Positions 35,318 through 43,535 of a stretch of DNA of 43,535 bases are shown here, piece after piece (the first letter of the stretch is position 1; the number at the start of each line of letters is the position of its first letter). The notes beneath the pieces were generated by a model. That model was given only the letters and a program-made list of their open reading frames with translations. It searched no databases and was not told the origin of the DNA. This DNA is from an uncultured Opitutales bacterium (GTDB taxonomy: Bacteria > Verrucomicrobiota > Verrucomicrobiia > Opitutales > Seribacteraceae), in NCBI GenBank assembly GCA_905478775.1, contig CAJQKB010000038.1, positions 1-43,535 of the forward strand. Reading direction: 5' to 3'. Position numbers and translations under genes: made by a program.

Positions 35318-35788
35318 CTAAACCTCAAAAGATTGGGGTGCGAGAAGAAAATTAGGCCAAAGCGAATCTTTCTCAACAATAGCCAATGCATTTGCCTCCT
35401 CAATACGCATATTTTTTCGATCGGTGTCATTCCGGTCATCAAACCCAACAAGGTGTAACCAACCGTGGATTAAATAAAGGCTGAGTTCTTTCTCTAGAGT
35501 CAGATCACGGCTTTCTGCCTCTTCTCTCGCTTGGTCCACTGACACACATATTTCACCCACCATTTCATTTTCAGGATCTGCCGGAAAAGTAATTACATCG
35601 GTAGGACGATAATCCTGAAGAAAATCACCGTGAAGCTTTGAATGTTCGGCTTTATTTAAAAAAGCTACTGAAAGCACGCCATTCGACATATTTTCGTGAA
35701 TTAAAAAAATTCGTTGAAAAAACTTATTTAACTTATCCTCAGTATATGAAAGTGCAGGATGTAAATTGGTATACTCGATCGTGATCAA
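35318..35788 (-). CDS. ybeY: Endoribonuclease YbeY (rRNA maturation factor)
   Basis: Single-strand endoribonuclease acting in 16S rRNA 3'-end maturation and ribosome quality control. The metal motif is LIHGWLHLVGFDD; the first two His are kept but the third ligand, usually His, is Asp, as also occurs in Bacteroidetes homologues. RPTDVITFPADPE and GEICVSVDQAREEA match the family. I chose a TTG start at 35788 (LITIEYTNLHPA, 156 residues, 7 bp after the PgpH stop), which fits the normal family length. A longer reading from ATG 35878 (186 residues) overlaps PgpH by 83 bp, and GTG 35815 is another option. Confidence 0.88.
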   Translation of the reverse strand: MITIEYTNLHPALSYTEDKLNKFFQRIFLIHENMSNGVLSVAFLNKAEHSKLHGDFLQDYRPTDVITFPADPENEMVGEICVSVDQAREEAESRDLTLEKELSLYLIHGWLHLVGFDDRNDTDRKNMRIEEANALAIVEKDSLWPNFLLAPQSFEV

Positions 35789-35795
35789 AATTTTA

Positions 35796-38300
35796 TCATT
35801 TTTTTGATTGATCACTAAAAGGGGACGAACTATCACGGCCCGGAGACTTTGCATTCTTTTCTTCCTCAGGATATTCAATTCGAGTATGAAGCATATTCAA
35901 TGTGGTTTTGATAAAACTTTTTTTGATTTTAGCGACCTCCTCCAGGGTTAAAGGGCATTCATCTAATTGCCTGTCTTCCAACCGGTCATGGAAAATACTT
36001 TCTAGTAATTCTTCCACACTATGCTGAGTAACTTTAGGCAGACTTCTGGCAGCAGCCTCTACCGAATCAGCAAAGAAAATAATCGCGCTTTCCTTAAAGC
36101 GGGGCTTGGGGCCATCATAGCGATAAGTGGACTCATCGGGTTCTTCGGTATCAAGTTCCCCATAAGGCAGTTTTTCCTGTTTAATTTTTTGCTTCGCCTG
36201 GTGGTAAAAGTATTTCACCAGCGTGGTCCCGTGGTGTTGCCTAATCACATCTCTAAAAATCTTGGGCAGTCCACTTTCCCTTGCCATTTCAATCCCTTCT
36301 TTCACGTGGCTTTTTATGATTAAAGCACTCATGGCGGGATTCTGCCTATTGTGGGGGTTTCCGAATTCACCTTGATTCTCAGTAAAATAATGAGGCTGCG
36401 CCATCTTTCCGATATCATGAAATAGAGAACATGCTCTACATAAAATTGGATTTGCACCTACCGCAACAGCCGCATTTTCCGACAAATTAGCCACCATTAA
36501 GCTATGGTGATAGGTACCCGGGGCTTCGACCTGCATTTTACGAAGAAGCGGATGATTAAAATCAGTTAACTCAAATAAAGTAGCATCGGTCGCAACTTTA
36601 AAAATGTGCTCAATTAAGGGCATTGCAGTGAGCACAAGACCACCGGTGAGAACTCCCATTACTAATGATGCCAACGCATGATTAACCGAAGCTACCCCCC
36701 ATCCTCCCGAGGCAAAGCCAATACCGAGTGCTAAAATCGCCCCCGTTAATCCCGCCATAGCTCCTGCCTTGAGAGCACTTCCCCGAAGCCTGATTTCCCG
36801 GCAGAAAAAAGCACCGACCAAACCCGCACTTAAAGAAATCGCCAAAGCTTCAATCCCTGCATTTTGCATCGTAGCGTGAAAGATACTCGTCATCAGGGCC
36901 GATAGTGCAGCCATTCTCGGTCCCACAGTAATCATCACGATCATCGGTGCAAAAGCAATCGGGATGAGGTAAGGAATTAAGCCGATCAATATAGTGTTTC
37001 CCCCAAACAGATCCGTGGATCCCAATTCTAATATTAGCCTGGACAAACATAAATTGGAAAGTATCGCCACTGCCACGATAGTAGAACGGATAGTATCTCT
37101 CCAAAAATTAGGCAGTACCAAACTGATGTAAAAAATGGCAATAAGGAAGGTTCCTGCAGTAATAAAGATTCTCTTGGGCAAGAGGTCTCGGTCTTCCACA
37201 GTGAGGGAAAGAAATTCTCCAAACTTTTCTAAGTCACTTTCGGTTAATTTACTCCCTTTCTTAAGTATGACATCGCCCTCCTGCACCATCACCACAGGTT
37301 GCTCCATCTCGGCGATGGCACGATTTTGTGCAGCTGTGGTTGCTTCACGATCGATATCTCGTAAGAAAAGACCTTTTTTGACAAATACCGAAAGATTACC
37401 CGCAAGTTCATTACGGAACTGTTGAGCGGAAAAAGAGGCATTTTCATCTACGCTCTCAATAAAGTCTTCCAGTAACAATCCGGTCTCTGGAAAGGGGCCA
37501 TCATTGCTTAAATGTTCTTTTAATTTATTTAAATAAAGGGAAAGTTCGGGGAAATCAGGAGCCAAACTCTCTGCATCAAGATTAAATCGCAAACCGTTTT
37601 GTATGCCTTCGATCACAATAAGGTTATTGGATAGATTCACCATCGTATTATTGATTAAAAGAGTAGCATTCGCCTCGGAATGAAATTTCTGGTCGACAGA
37701 GGGAAACTTGACCACTCCAGTTAGATGAAGTTTACCGAGAAGCTCCTTAATAATCTCGAAAAACGAGGATGGATCAGAAAAGTTACGCCATAAAAAAAGA
37801 CCATCCAGTTCAGCTTGACTCACATTGAGATTAAAATTGGCCTCTAATTCATCCCGCAAGGATTCTCGTGCGATAACCTGGCTTTCCAAATCCATTGAAC
37901 TCAGTAAAACGAGCCCTTCCTCTAAACGAATCATCGCTTTTTTAAAACTTTCCTCGCCCGCAATATTCTGAGAAAACTCACGGGGAGTACTGCTACGAAT
38001 CCATTCTTCCGCGTCCCTTCTTCTAATTTCACTCTGAAAAGAAAAAGCACGATCTGAATAAACATTCTCAGGTGCCACTTCCCCCAATGAGCGCAATCCA
38101 GGTGGATCTTGTCCAACGAAACAGATAAAAACAATGGAGGTGGCAAAAATCAGAGTAAAAAATACTTGCTTTCCCACATTCTCCCAAACTCCTCGAATCC
38201 CAGATGACAATTTTAAATCCTCGCTCCCCTCCTTCAGGCTTTTCCTTCTACGGGCGAGCTTGCGGCCATTCTTTTTTCGTAAAGGTTTATTTTCTTCCAT
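35796..38300 (-). CDS. 7TM-HD family membrane phosphodiesterase (PgpH type, probable c-di-AMP hydrolase)
   Basis: Membrane protein of 834 residues. A basic cytoplasmic N-terminus (LARRRKSLKEG) and one membrane helix near 52-68 precede a large extracytoplasmic domain, then a seven-helix bundle at about 370-560, then a cytosolic HD domain. HD ligands are visible: YHHSLMVANLSENAA near 597, LFHDIGK near 628, IIKSHVKEGIE near 660 and RQHHGT near 688. This is the architecture of Listeria PgpH, which degrades c-di-AMP; the same activity is inferred here. phoH, pgpH and ybeY in this order match the Firmicutes phoH-yqfF-ybeY cluster. Confidence 0.92.
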   Translation of the reverse strand: MEENKPLRKKNGRKLARRRKSLKEGSEDLKLSSGIRGVWENVGKQVFFTLIFATSIVFICFVGQDPPGLRSLGEVAPENVYSDRAFSFQSEIRRRDAEEWIRSSTPREFSQNIAGEESFKKAMIRLEEGLVLLSSMDLESQVIARESLRDELEANFNLNVSQAELDGLFLWRNFSDPSSFFEIIKELLGKLHLTGVVKFPSVDQKFHSEANATLLINNTMVNLSNNLIVIEGIQNGLRFNLDAESLAPDFPELSLYLNKLKEHLSNDGPFPETGLLLEDFIESVDENASFSAQQFRNELAGNLSVFVKKGLFLRDIDREATTAAQNRAIAEMEQPVVMVQEGDVILKKGSKLTESDLEKFGEFLSLTVEDRDLLPKRIFITAGTFLIAIFYISLVLPNFWRDTIRSTIVAVAILSNLCLSRLILELGSTDLFGGNTILIGLIPYLIPIAFAPMIVMITVGPRMAALSALMTSIFHATMQNAGIEALAISLSAGLVGAFFCREIRLRGSALKAGAMAGLTGAILALGIGFASGGWGVASVNHALASLVMGVLTGGLVLTAMPLIEHIFKVATDATLFELTDFNHPLLRKMQVEAPGTYHHSLMVANLSENAAVAVGANPILCRACSLFHDIGKMAQPHYFTENQGEFGNPHNRQNPAMSALIIKSHVKEGIEMARESGLPKIFRDVIRQHHGTTLVKYFYHQAKQKIKQEKLPYGELDTEEPDESTYRYDGPKPRFKESAIIFFADSVEAAARSLPKVTQHSVEELLESIFHDRLEDRQLDECPLTLEEVAKIKKSFIKTTLNMLHTRIEYPEEEKNAKSPGRDSSSPFSDQSKK

Positions 38301-38315
38301 TACAATTACAGGAAT

Positions 38316-39266
38316 TTAGCATTCAGGCTTTTCATAAGCCGAGATTATTTTACTCACGAGCGGATGCCGAACTACATCTCGATGATCAAATTGATGAAAA
38401 TATACTCCATCTACATTCGAAAGCGTTTTGTGGGCTTCCACTAATCCAGATTCCTGCTTGGATGGAAGGTCAATCTGTGTGACATCTCCAGTTACCACCA
38501 TTTTACTGCCTTCCCCCAATCGAGTCAAAAACATCATCATTTGAGAACGAGTTGTGTTTTGAGCTTCGTCAAGGAGTGCAAAGCATTTCCCCAGTGTGCG
38601 TCCCCGCATGTAGGCAAGCGGAGCAATTTCAACCACTCCAGTTTCAATTAATTTACGAGCCTCAATGGGACCAAGTACTTCATCCATTGCATCGTAGAGG
38701 GGTCTTAAGTAAGGTAACAATTTTTCCTCTAAGTCACCCGGTAAGAAACCGAGAGCTTCTCCCGCTTCTACAGCAGGTCGGGCAAGAACAATGCGCTGCA
38801 CATCTCCTCTCAACAATGCATCTAGTGCTAATATCATAGCGAGGAAAGTCTTTCCGGTACCAGCGGGACCGATCCCAAAGACAAGGTCATGTTTAATAAT
38901 CAAATCTAAAAAGTGTCTCTGACTAAGATTACGAGGAACAATCGAAGTTTTTCTTATCTTTAAAACCAATGGTTTTGAAAGTAATTCGCGAAGTTCCTTG
39001 GATTGACCAGTTGCAATTTTTTCTAAAAAACGAATAAAATCGGCTCCTCTCGGTATAAAACCCTGTTCTTGTCCGATTTGGAGAAGAGAAAATAACTCTT
39101 CGCATTGATTGACGCCCTGCTCATCACCACTTATCTGAAGCGAAGAACCTCGAGCAACTAAATGAACACTTAGACTCTTTTCAATGGATCTTAAGTTTTT
39201 CGGCTTTTCTTCGTAGAGCTTGTGAAAATCTCTTTCTGAATCAAATTCTAAGGTACTTTCAGCCAT
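38316..39266 (-). CDS. phoH: PhoH-like NTPase (YbeZ type)
   Basis: Cytosolic P-loop NTPase of 316 residues. Walker A is GIGPAGTGKTFLAMILALDA (133-140 core). Walker B lies in KCFALLDEAQNTTRSQMMMF, and TRLGEGSKMVVTGDVTQIDL matches the PhoH core. The N-terminal ~110 residues include a KH-like segment. E. coli ybeZ is likewise linked to ybeY, and the pair acts in ribosome or RNA quality control. It is the first gene of the minus-strand block; the 272-bp upstream gap to glgA must contain its promoter. Confidence 0.95.
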   Translation of the reverse strand: MAESTLEFDSERDFHKLYEEKPKNLRSIEKSLSVHLVARGSSLQISGDEQGVNQCEELFSLLQIGQEQGFIPRGADFIRFLEKIATGQSKELRELLSKPLVLKIRKTSIVPRNLSQRHFLDLIIKHDLVFGIGPAGTGKTFLAMILALDALLRGDVQRIVLARPAVEAGEALGFLPGDLEEKLLPYLRPLYDAMDEVLGPIEARKLIETGVVEIAPLAYMRGRTLGKCFALLDEAQNTTRSQMMMFLTRLGEGSKMVVTGDVTQIDLPSKQESGLVEAHKTLSNVDGVYFHQFDHRDVVRHPLVSKIISAYEKPEC

Positions 39267-39538
39267 GAAAATTAGAGGACATAAAAATGATCAACTGAGA
39301 TCATAAAGGATGCTTTTTCGGAACGATCAAAGACCAATTTAGCTCACGAGAAAAGCGAGAAAAAAAGTGACGAATGATTGTGGGGAAGAGAAATTCATGG
39401 AAATCGTAATTGAGAGATTACAATACATTACCTGCATAACCAATCGCAAGTCTTGAATAAAGAGTTAAAAACGATTCAAGTTGCCAATCAAACCAGTTAC
39501 CTTTTGTGACATTGGATGAATATAATAAAAAATCATAA
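39267..39538. promoter_or_regulatory. Divergent promoter region between phoH and glgA
   Basis: The longest gene-free stretch in the window (272 bp). On the plus strand a perfect TATAAT (39521-39526) sits 13 bp before the glgA ATG, which would give an almost leaderless mRNA; the -35 is weak (TTACCT, 18 bp away). I see no ORF, tRNA or clear hairpin in the rest. Confidence 0.35.
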
Positions 39539-40999
39539 ATGAATGTTCTTTTTGTTAGTCCCGAAGTGGGTCCATTAGTACGAGCGGGTGGACTAGGAGA
39601 TGTAGTCGGGGCACTTCCACTTGCCCTTCGCCAATTGGGAGTGGATGTAAGAGTTCTCTGTCCATTGCACAGGGAATGCAAGCACTTGGATTCTAAGTTA
39701 TTACCCACTACCATTACTCTTAAATTTGGATTCAAATCATATTTATTTCAATTTTTTGAAACAAGGCTTGGCGATTCAGATATTCCCGTCTATCTGCTCG
39801 AAAATAAATTTCTTTTTGACCGTCCAGGAATTTATGCCGATGAAAATGGCGATTATATTGACAACCCGCTCCGTTGTTTTGCCTTAAGTAAAGCGGCATT
39901 ATCCATAGAAAAGGCGACCGGTTGGAGACCCGATATTTTTCACGCCCACGATTGGATGGCGGCGCCTTTACCTGCCTACTTAAATGCTCAATCATCCCCC
40001 AAAAGAAAGTCTCGATCGGTTCTCACCATTCATAATTTGGAACATCAGGGTTCATTTCCAGAAAAAACTTTTTCACTTTCAGGTCTTCCGAGCATATTTG
40101 GCGGAATTGAAGGTTTTAATCATTACAATGCAATGAACCTCTTAAAAGGAGGTATTCAGCATGCAGACAAGATCACCACGGTGAGTCCCAGTTATTCAGA
40201 AGAAATACGTACTCCACATTATGGTCAGGGCCTTGAAACTTCTTTGCAATACAGAGGTGCCGATCTGATCGGTATTTTAAACGGAATCGATGAAAATAGT
40301 TGGAATCCAGAGACTGACATTGCCCTAAAACATACGATCCATCCAGCCGAACCAGAAAAGGGGAAACGAGCCAACAAAATCGCCCTGCTTCAAGAAATGA
40401 ATTTACAATTTGATGAGAAAACCTCTGTTTTTGGAGCAGTCTCTAGATTGTACCATCAAAAAGGCTTGGATTTATTAGTGGACTCTCTTCCCGATCTCTT
40501 CGCCACACACAGAAACTTTCAATTTATCTTACTCGGTAGTGGAGATAAAAATGAAGAAAACAGATTCAAAAAACTGGCCGAACAATTCCCGCAAAACATT
40601 AGTGTTTTTATTGGGTTTGATGATGGACTTGCCCGCAGAATATTTGCGGGTTCTGATTTCTTTTTAATGCCCAGTCGGTTCGAGCCCTGTGGACTAGCGC
40701 AACAGTATGCTATGAGATATGGCACCATCCCGGTCGCTCGCAAAACAGGAGGCCTTGCAGACACAATCGTAGACCTATCAAGTAACCAGTCTTCCACTCC
40801 CAATGGATTTCTTTTCGAAGAATGCACATCCGCATCACTCAGTGAAGTTATTAACAGAGCTTTAGTACTCTTTAACAATGCAAATTCTTTCCGGCAAATC
40901 CGAAAAAATGCAATTGAGAACCCTTGTTCATGGGATTTAGCGGCCAAAAAATACACCGAAGTATATGACTGGGCATTGCGCGAAGATTTGCATGGGTAA
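39539..40999 (+). CDS. glgA: Glycogen/starch synthase (GT5 family)
   Basis: Extends alpha-1,4-glucan from ADP-glucose. It has 486 residues, the family length. The N-terminal glucan-binding signature is VSPEVGPLVRAGGLGDVVGA; the common Lys of KxGGL is Arg15 here, a conservative change at the ADP-glucose contact. HAHDWMAAPLPAYL and ILNGIDENSWNP are kept, and the C-terminal domain ends with PSRFEPCGLAQQYAMRYG and RKTGGLADTI. No glgB or glgC is nearby. The next gene is the unrelated SNF2 helicase. Confidence 0.94.
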   Translation: MNVLFVSPEVGPLVRAGGLGDVVGALPLALRQLGVDVRVLCPLHRECKHLDSKLLPTTITLKFGFKSYLFQFFETRLGDSDIPVYLLENKFLFDRPGIYADENGDYIDNPLRCFALSKAALSIEKATGWRPDIFHAHDWMAAPLPAYLNAQSSPKRKSRSVLTIHNLEHQGSFPEKTFSLSGLPSIFGGIEGFNHYNAMNLLKGGIQHADKITTVSPSYSEEIRTPHYGQGLETSLQYRGADLIGILNGIDENSWNPETDIALKHTIHPAEPEKGKRANKIALLQEMNLQFDEKTSVFGAVSRLYHQKGLDLLVDSLPDLFATHRNFQFILLGSGDKNEENRFKKLAEQFPQNISVFIGFDDGLARRIFAGSDFFLMPSRFEPCGLAQQYAMRYGTIPVARKTGGLADTIVDLSSNQSSTPNGFLFEECTSASLSEVINRALVLFNNANSFRQIRKNAIENPCSWDLAAKKYTEVYDWALREDLHG

Positions 41000-41027
41000 G
41001 TCTGTGTGTATAACTTTCTTCTAAAAT

Positions 41028-41043
41028 CAAGGGTTTCCCCTTG
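41028..41043 (+). terminator. Weak terminator-like hairpin after glgA
   Basis: CAAGGG (41028-41033) and CCCTTG (41038-41043) are perfect arms with a TTTC loop, 28 nt past the glgA stop. No T-run follows, so it is a weak candidate. It lies within the 104-bp gap before the SNF2 gene. Confidence 0.35.
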
Positions 41044-41103
41044 CGAACTAACATCTAGAAAAATTAAAATGTAGCATTTATTTTGTAATTTCTCTCTCTA
41101 TTT

Positions 41104-43535
41104 ATGATCTCTAACGGCCCTGCACGAACATTCACCCGAAATGCGGTGGAAGCATGGCTATTTCGTCTCTCCGAATGTGATTGGGAAAAATTCATAAATA
41201 AAGATCATCTTAAAATCGGCCGATCCTTTTATCGAGAAGGCACTCTTTCCTCACTTGATATCCAAACAAGTCAAATCATTGTGACCCGCAAGGTGAATCG
41301 GGTAGAAACCTATTCCGTGATTGAATGGAACGAGCAAAGACCTGAAATTCGAACCTCTTCCCCCGACGATACACTCGGAATCGCCCTCGGAACCGCCGGC
41401 CTTTATGAAATTGAAGAATTGGTGGCCGAGATCCATGAGGAAGATCCTCTTCTTGAACAACTCACTCCCTCGGAGATGGAGATACCGAAGGAACCAGAAG
41501 AACTCGAAGAAGAACCTGCTCCTAAACCCACCTTTACTAAGAAGCAGGTATCTACTCTTATTCCAATCACTGTCTTAATCGAGGTCTCAACTTCTAAAGG
41601 GTTAACGGCAACCCCACTATGGCAGATATCAAAAAAGAATCAACAGCGAGCCTATGGTTTGCCCATTACCTCGAAGCTTGAAAATACTGACCGCCCCACT
41701 CTAATGAACTTCGTTGCAGAAGCGGGGAGAAAAGGTTTTTTGTTTGAAAAAACCAAAGGCCTCTTTCGGCTAAAAGATTGGAAAAATGTAGCCTTATTTG
41801 CAGAAGAAGTCCTACCCCATTGGGAGAGAAGCTTTACTCTTCAATTTGAAGGGGATGCCAAATTACTTCGGCATGGGCAAAGAAAACTGAGCTGGGAAAT
41901 TGAGGCACGGAGTAATAATGAGCAGGAAATGACTCTTCGAGAAAGCTTTCAGCTTGGCACTCTTCGCCTCGGAAGTGAACATACTAGGAAAATTGCAAGA
42001 GCTCGAAACGGAACGACATATATTAGAGGTCATGGATTGGTTCGTCTCGACCAAGACCAACTGGAAGACTTTGAATGGTGGCAAAGGAATCGGGGGGATA
42101 GCAGAAGAACAAACTGGCCTCGGTATATGCTATTTTCTCTCTTCGCCCGAAAATATTTAAATGCCCGACCAGATGGAAAATTAGCTGATTGGCAAACAGC
42201 GATAATGAACCCAGAGAAAAATGGGATTTCAAAAAAGTTTTCCTTTTTACGACCTTATCAAAAAGACGGAGTGGCTCACCTGAACACCTTGCACAAATTG
42301 GGATGCCATGGGTTACTTGCCGATGAGATGGGCTTGGGAAAAACCATTCAAACTCTCGCAATTCTTGCCGGAAACTCTCAACAAACTCTTTCCGACATTG
42401 TGATTTGCCCCGCTTCAGTCGTTCCAGTGTGGGTGAGGGAAGTAAAAGAACGCTTTTCACAAATTAAAGTTCAAATTTTAAATAAAGAAAATCACTTTGA
42501 AAAAAAGGAAGAGCCATGCCTTTGGGTGGCCAGTTATACCCAACTGAGAAGACATCGCAGTCTGCTTGATGAAAATAAATTTAGGTATGCGATTTTAGAC
42601 GAAGCTCAATTAATTAAAAACCCGAAGGCAAAGGTTACTCAAGCATGCCTATCGATCGAAGCTGATCATAGACTAGCATTATCCGGAACTCCGATCGAAA
42701 ATACTGCCCTTGATTTGTGGACAATTTTTCGCTTTCTCATGCCCGGATTATTAGGGGGAAGAAAAGAATTTGAAAATGAATTAATTGCAGACCCAGAAGC
42801 TACTGCAGTACTTCTTCGTAAACAAGTTACTCCCTTTGTATTACGAAGAATTAAAAGCGAAGTGGCTAAAGAATTGCCTCCAAAACTAGAAAATGAAATA
42901 AGCTGCGTTTTAAACGATGAACAGAGAAAAGAATATCGCAAACTAACTGAAGGTGCGATTGCAGAACATGGAGACAACTTAAAGCAAGCAATTAAGCACG
43001 CTCCCACTCATGTATTTTCCTTACTCACCCGACTCAGGCAAGTGTGCTGTGACCTTGCCTTGCTCCCATGGAGAGAAGGATTACCGCCTACTGGCTCAAA
43101 AGGTGAGATTTTGTTGGAAAAACTCAATGAACTTACCAGTTCAGGGACAAAAATAATCGTATTCAGCCAATTTACCTCCTTTCTCAAAATTTTAAAAAAT
43201 TCGATTACTCAGCAAATTCCAGACCTGCAAATTTTAGAACTGACCGGCTCGACCCGAAATCGCACACTGCCCGTGGAGACCTTTGAAAATTCCTCCGGTC
43301 CAACTGTAATGTTAGCCTCTTTGAAAGCCGCCGGTCTTGGAGTTACCTTAAAATCGGCAGATTATGTATTTCTAATGGACCCGTGGTGGAATCCAGCAAT
43401 AGAGGAACAAGCAATTGACCGGGCACACCGACTAGGCCGGACCAAGCCCACCTTTGTCTATCGGTTGGTGACTAAGGGAACTGTGGAGGAAAGAGTCCGG
43501 GCACTACAAATCTCAAAAAAGGAAACTTTTCAAAA
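41104..43535 (+). CDS. SNF2-family DNA-dependent ATPase/helicase (3' end outside window)
   Basis: An open frame of 810 codons runs off the right edge. The first ~60 residues (KIGRSFYREGTLSSLDIQTS) resemble the region before a SWIM zinc finger, but no CxC...CxH is present. An acidic stretch (EEPEELEEEP-like) and about 200 unassigned residues follow. The helicase core has LRPYQKDGVAHL, Walker A DEMGLGKT near 409, DEAQ at 499-502 and ALSGTPIENTALDLW. The second lobe has VFSQFTSFLKIL, SLKAAGLGVTLKSADYVFLM and DPWWNPAIEEQAIDRAHRLG. Bacterial SNF2 proteins act on RNA polymerase, repair or phage defence; which applies is open. No Shine-Dalgarno is visible. Confidence 0.94.
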   Translation, partial: MISNGPARTFTRNAVEAWLFRLSECDWEKFINKDHLKIGRSFYREGTLSSLDIQTSQIIVTRKVNRVETYSVIEWNEQRPEIRTSSPDDTLGIALGTAGLYEIEELVAEIHEEDPLLEQLTPSEMEIPKEPEELEEEPAPKPTFTKKQVSTLIPITVLIEVSTSKGLTATPLWQISKKNQQRAYGLPITSKLENTDRPTLMNFVAEAGRKGFLFEKTKGLFRLKDWKNVALFAEEVLPHWERSFTLQFEGDAKLLRHGQRKLSWEIEARSNNEQEMTLRESFQLGTLRLGSEHTRKIARARNGTTYIRGHGLVRLDQDQLEDFEWWQRNRGDSRRTNWPRYMLFSLFARKYLNARPDGKLADWQTAIMNPEKNGISKKFSFLRPYQKDGVAHLNTLHKLGCHGLLADEMGLGKTIQTLAILAGNSQQTLSDIVICPASVVPVWVREVKERFSQIKVQILNKENHFEKKEEPCLWVASYTQLRRHRSLLDENKFRYAILDEAQLIKNPKAKVTQACLSIEADHRLALSGTPIENTALDLWTIFRFLMPGLLGGRKEFENELIADPEATAVLLRKQVTPFVLRRIKSEVAKELPPKLENEISCVLNDEQRKEYRKLTEGAIAEHGDNLKQAIKHAPTHVFSLLTRLRQVCCDLALLPWREGLPPTGSKGEILLEKLNELTSSGTKIIVFSQFTSFLKILKNSITQQIPDLQILELTGSTRNRTLPVETFENSSGPTVMLASLKAAGLGVTLKSADYVFLMDPWWNPAIEEQAIDRAHRLGRTKPTFVYRLVTKGTVEERVRALQISKKETFQ

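Noticed and set aside
39267-39538. tRNA or small RNA in the largest intergenic gap
   Set aside because: No cloverleaf arms or GTTC-type T-loop seen; no strong hairpin plus T-run.
40519-40956. 145-codon minus-strand frame opposite glgA
   Set aside because: Antisense to the conserved C-terminal domain of glycogen synthase.
42023-43007. Minus-strand frames of 145 and 113 codons near the right edge
   Set aside because: Antisense to the SNF2 helicase motifs, which run uninterrupted on the plus strand.

Overview
This is a gene-dense stretch of chromosome (low-to-middling GC by eye) from what looks like a Gram-negative member of the PVC group, most likely Verrucomicrobiota of the Opitutae/Puniceicoccales type. 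That placement is inference. It rests on a very long GreA-type protein with a large N-terminal extension (also known from Chlamydiae), a secreted protein with a W/Y/G-rich C-terminal domain that I associate with Verrucomicrobiota, an S16 protein with a long Lys/Glu/Ala tail, an mcsA-mcsB-clpC cluster in an organism with RND-type envelope pumps, and very few Shine-Dalgarno sequences. I see no rRNA, tRNA, CRISPR, insertion sequence, prophage or integrase.

Layout. 1-671 (-): rpsP, running off the left edge inside a 90-bp tandem repeat. 860-7333 (+): a four-gene operon of a TetR-type regulator, an outer-membrane lipoprotein factor, a periplasmic adaptor and an RND pump, all overlapping by 1-4 bp. 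7330-12196 (-): an ArsR-methyltransferase fusion, a long GreA-like protein, an MFS transporter and coaD. 12302-13731 (+): pgsA, pgpA and an HPr protein. 13740-16487 (-): ptsI and ispE. 16583-18491 (+): pyrF, ispD and ispF with 4-bp overlaps. 18494-26130 (-): ndk, clpC, mcsB, mcsA, a branched-chain aminotransferase and acs. 26208-28881: queA (+), a secreted protein of unknown function (-) and a YceI-like protein (+). 28890-39266 (-): a long block with ruvC, a TauE/SafE permease, recF, a cysteine desulfurase, a LysM lipoprotein, a YjbQ protein, a RecO-like protein, a DUF502 membrane protein, ybeY, a PgpH-type HD phosphodiesterase and phoH. 39539-43535 (+): glgA and an SNF2 helicase that runs off the right edge.

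The genes serve phospholipid head-group synthesis (pgsA, pgpA), the non-mevalonate isoprenoid pathway (ispE, ispD, ispF), pyrimidine and nucleotide supply (pyrF, ndk), CoA and acetyl-CoA (coaD, acs), protein quality control with arginine-phosphate tagging (mcsA, mcsB, clpC), RNA maturation with probable c-di-AMP turnover (phoH, pgpH, ybeY), recombination repair (recF, recO-like, ruvC) and multidrug efflux.

Most of the window is ordinary core genome. The points that stand out are the rpsP tail repeat, the arginine-kinase/ClpC cluster with no ctsR, the giant GreA protein, the tail-to-tail HPr/EI pair, the W-rich secreted protein, and the near absence of Shine-Dalgarno motifs apart from a few genes such as the MFS transporter. 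I did not find a convincing, wholly new multi-gene system.
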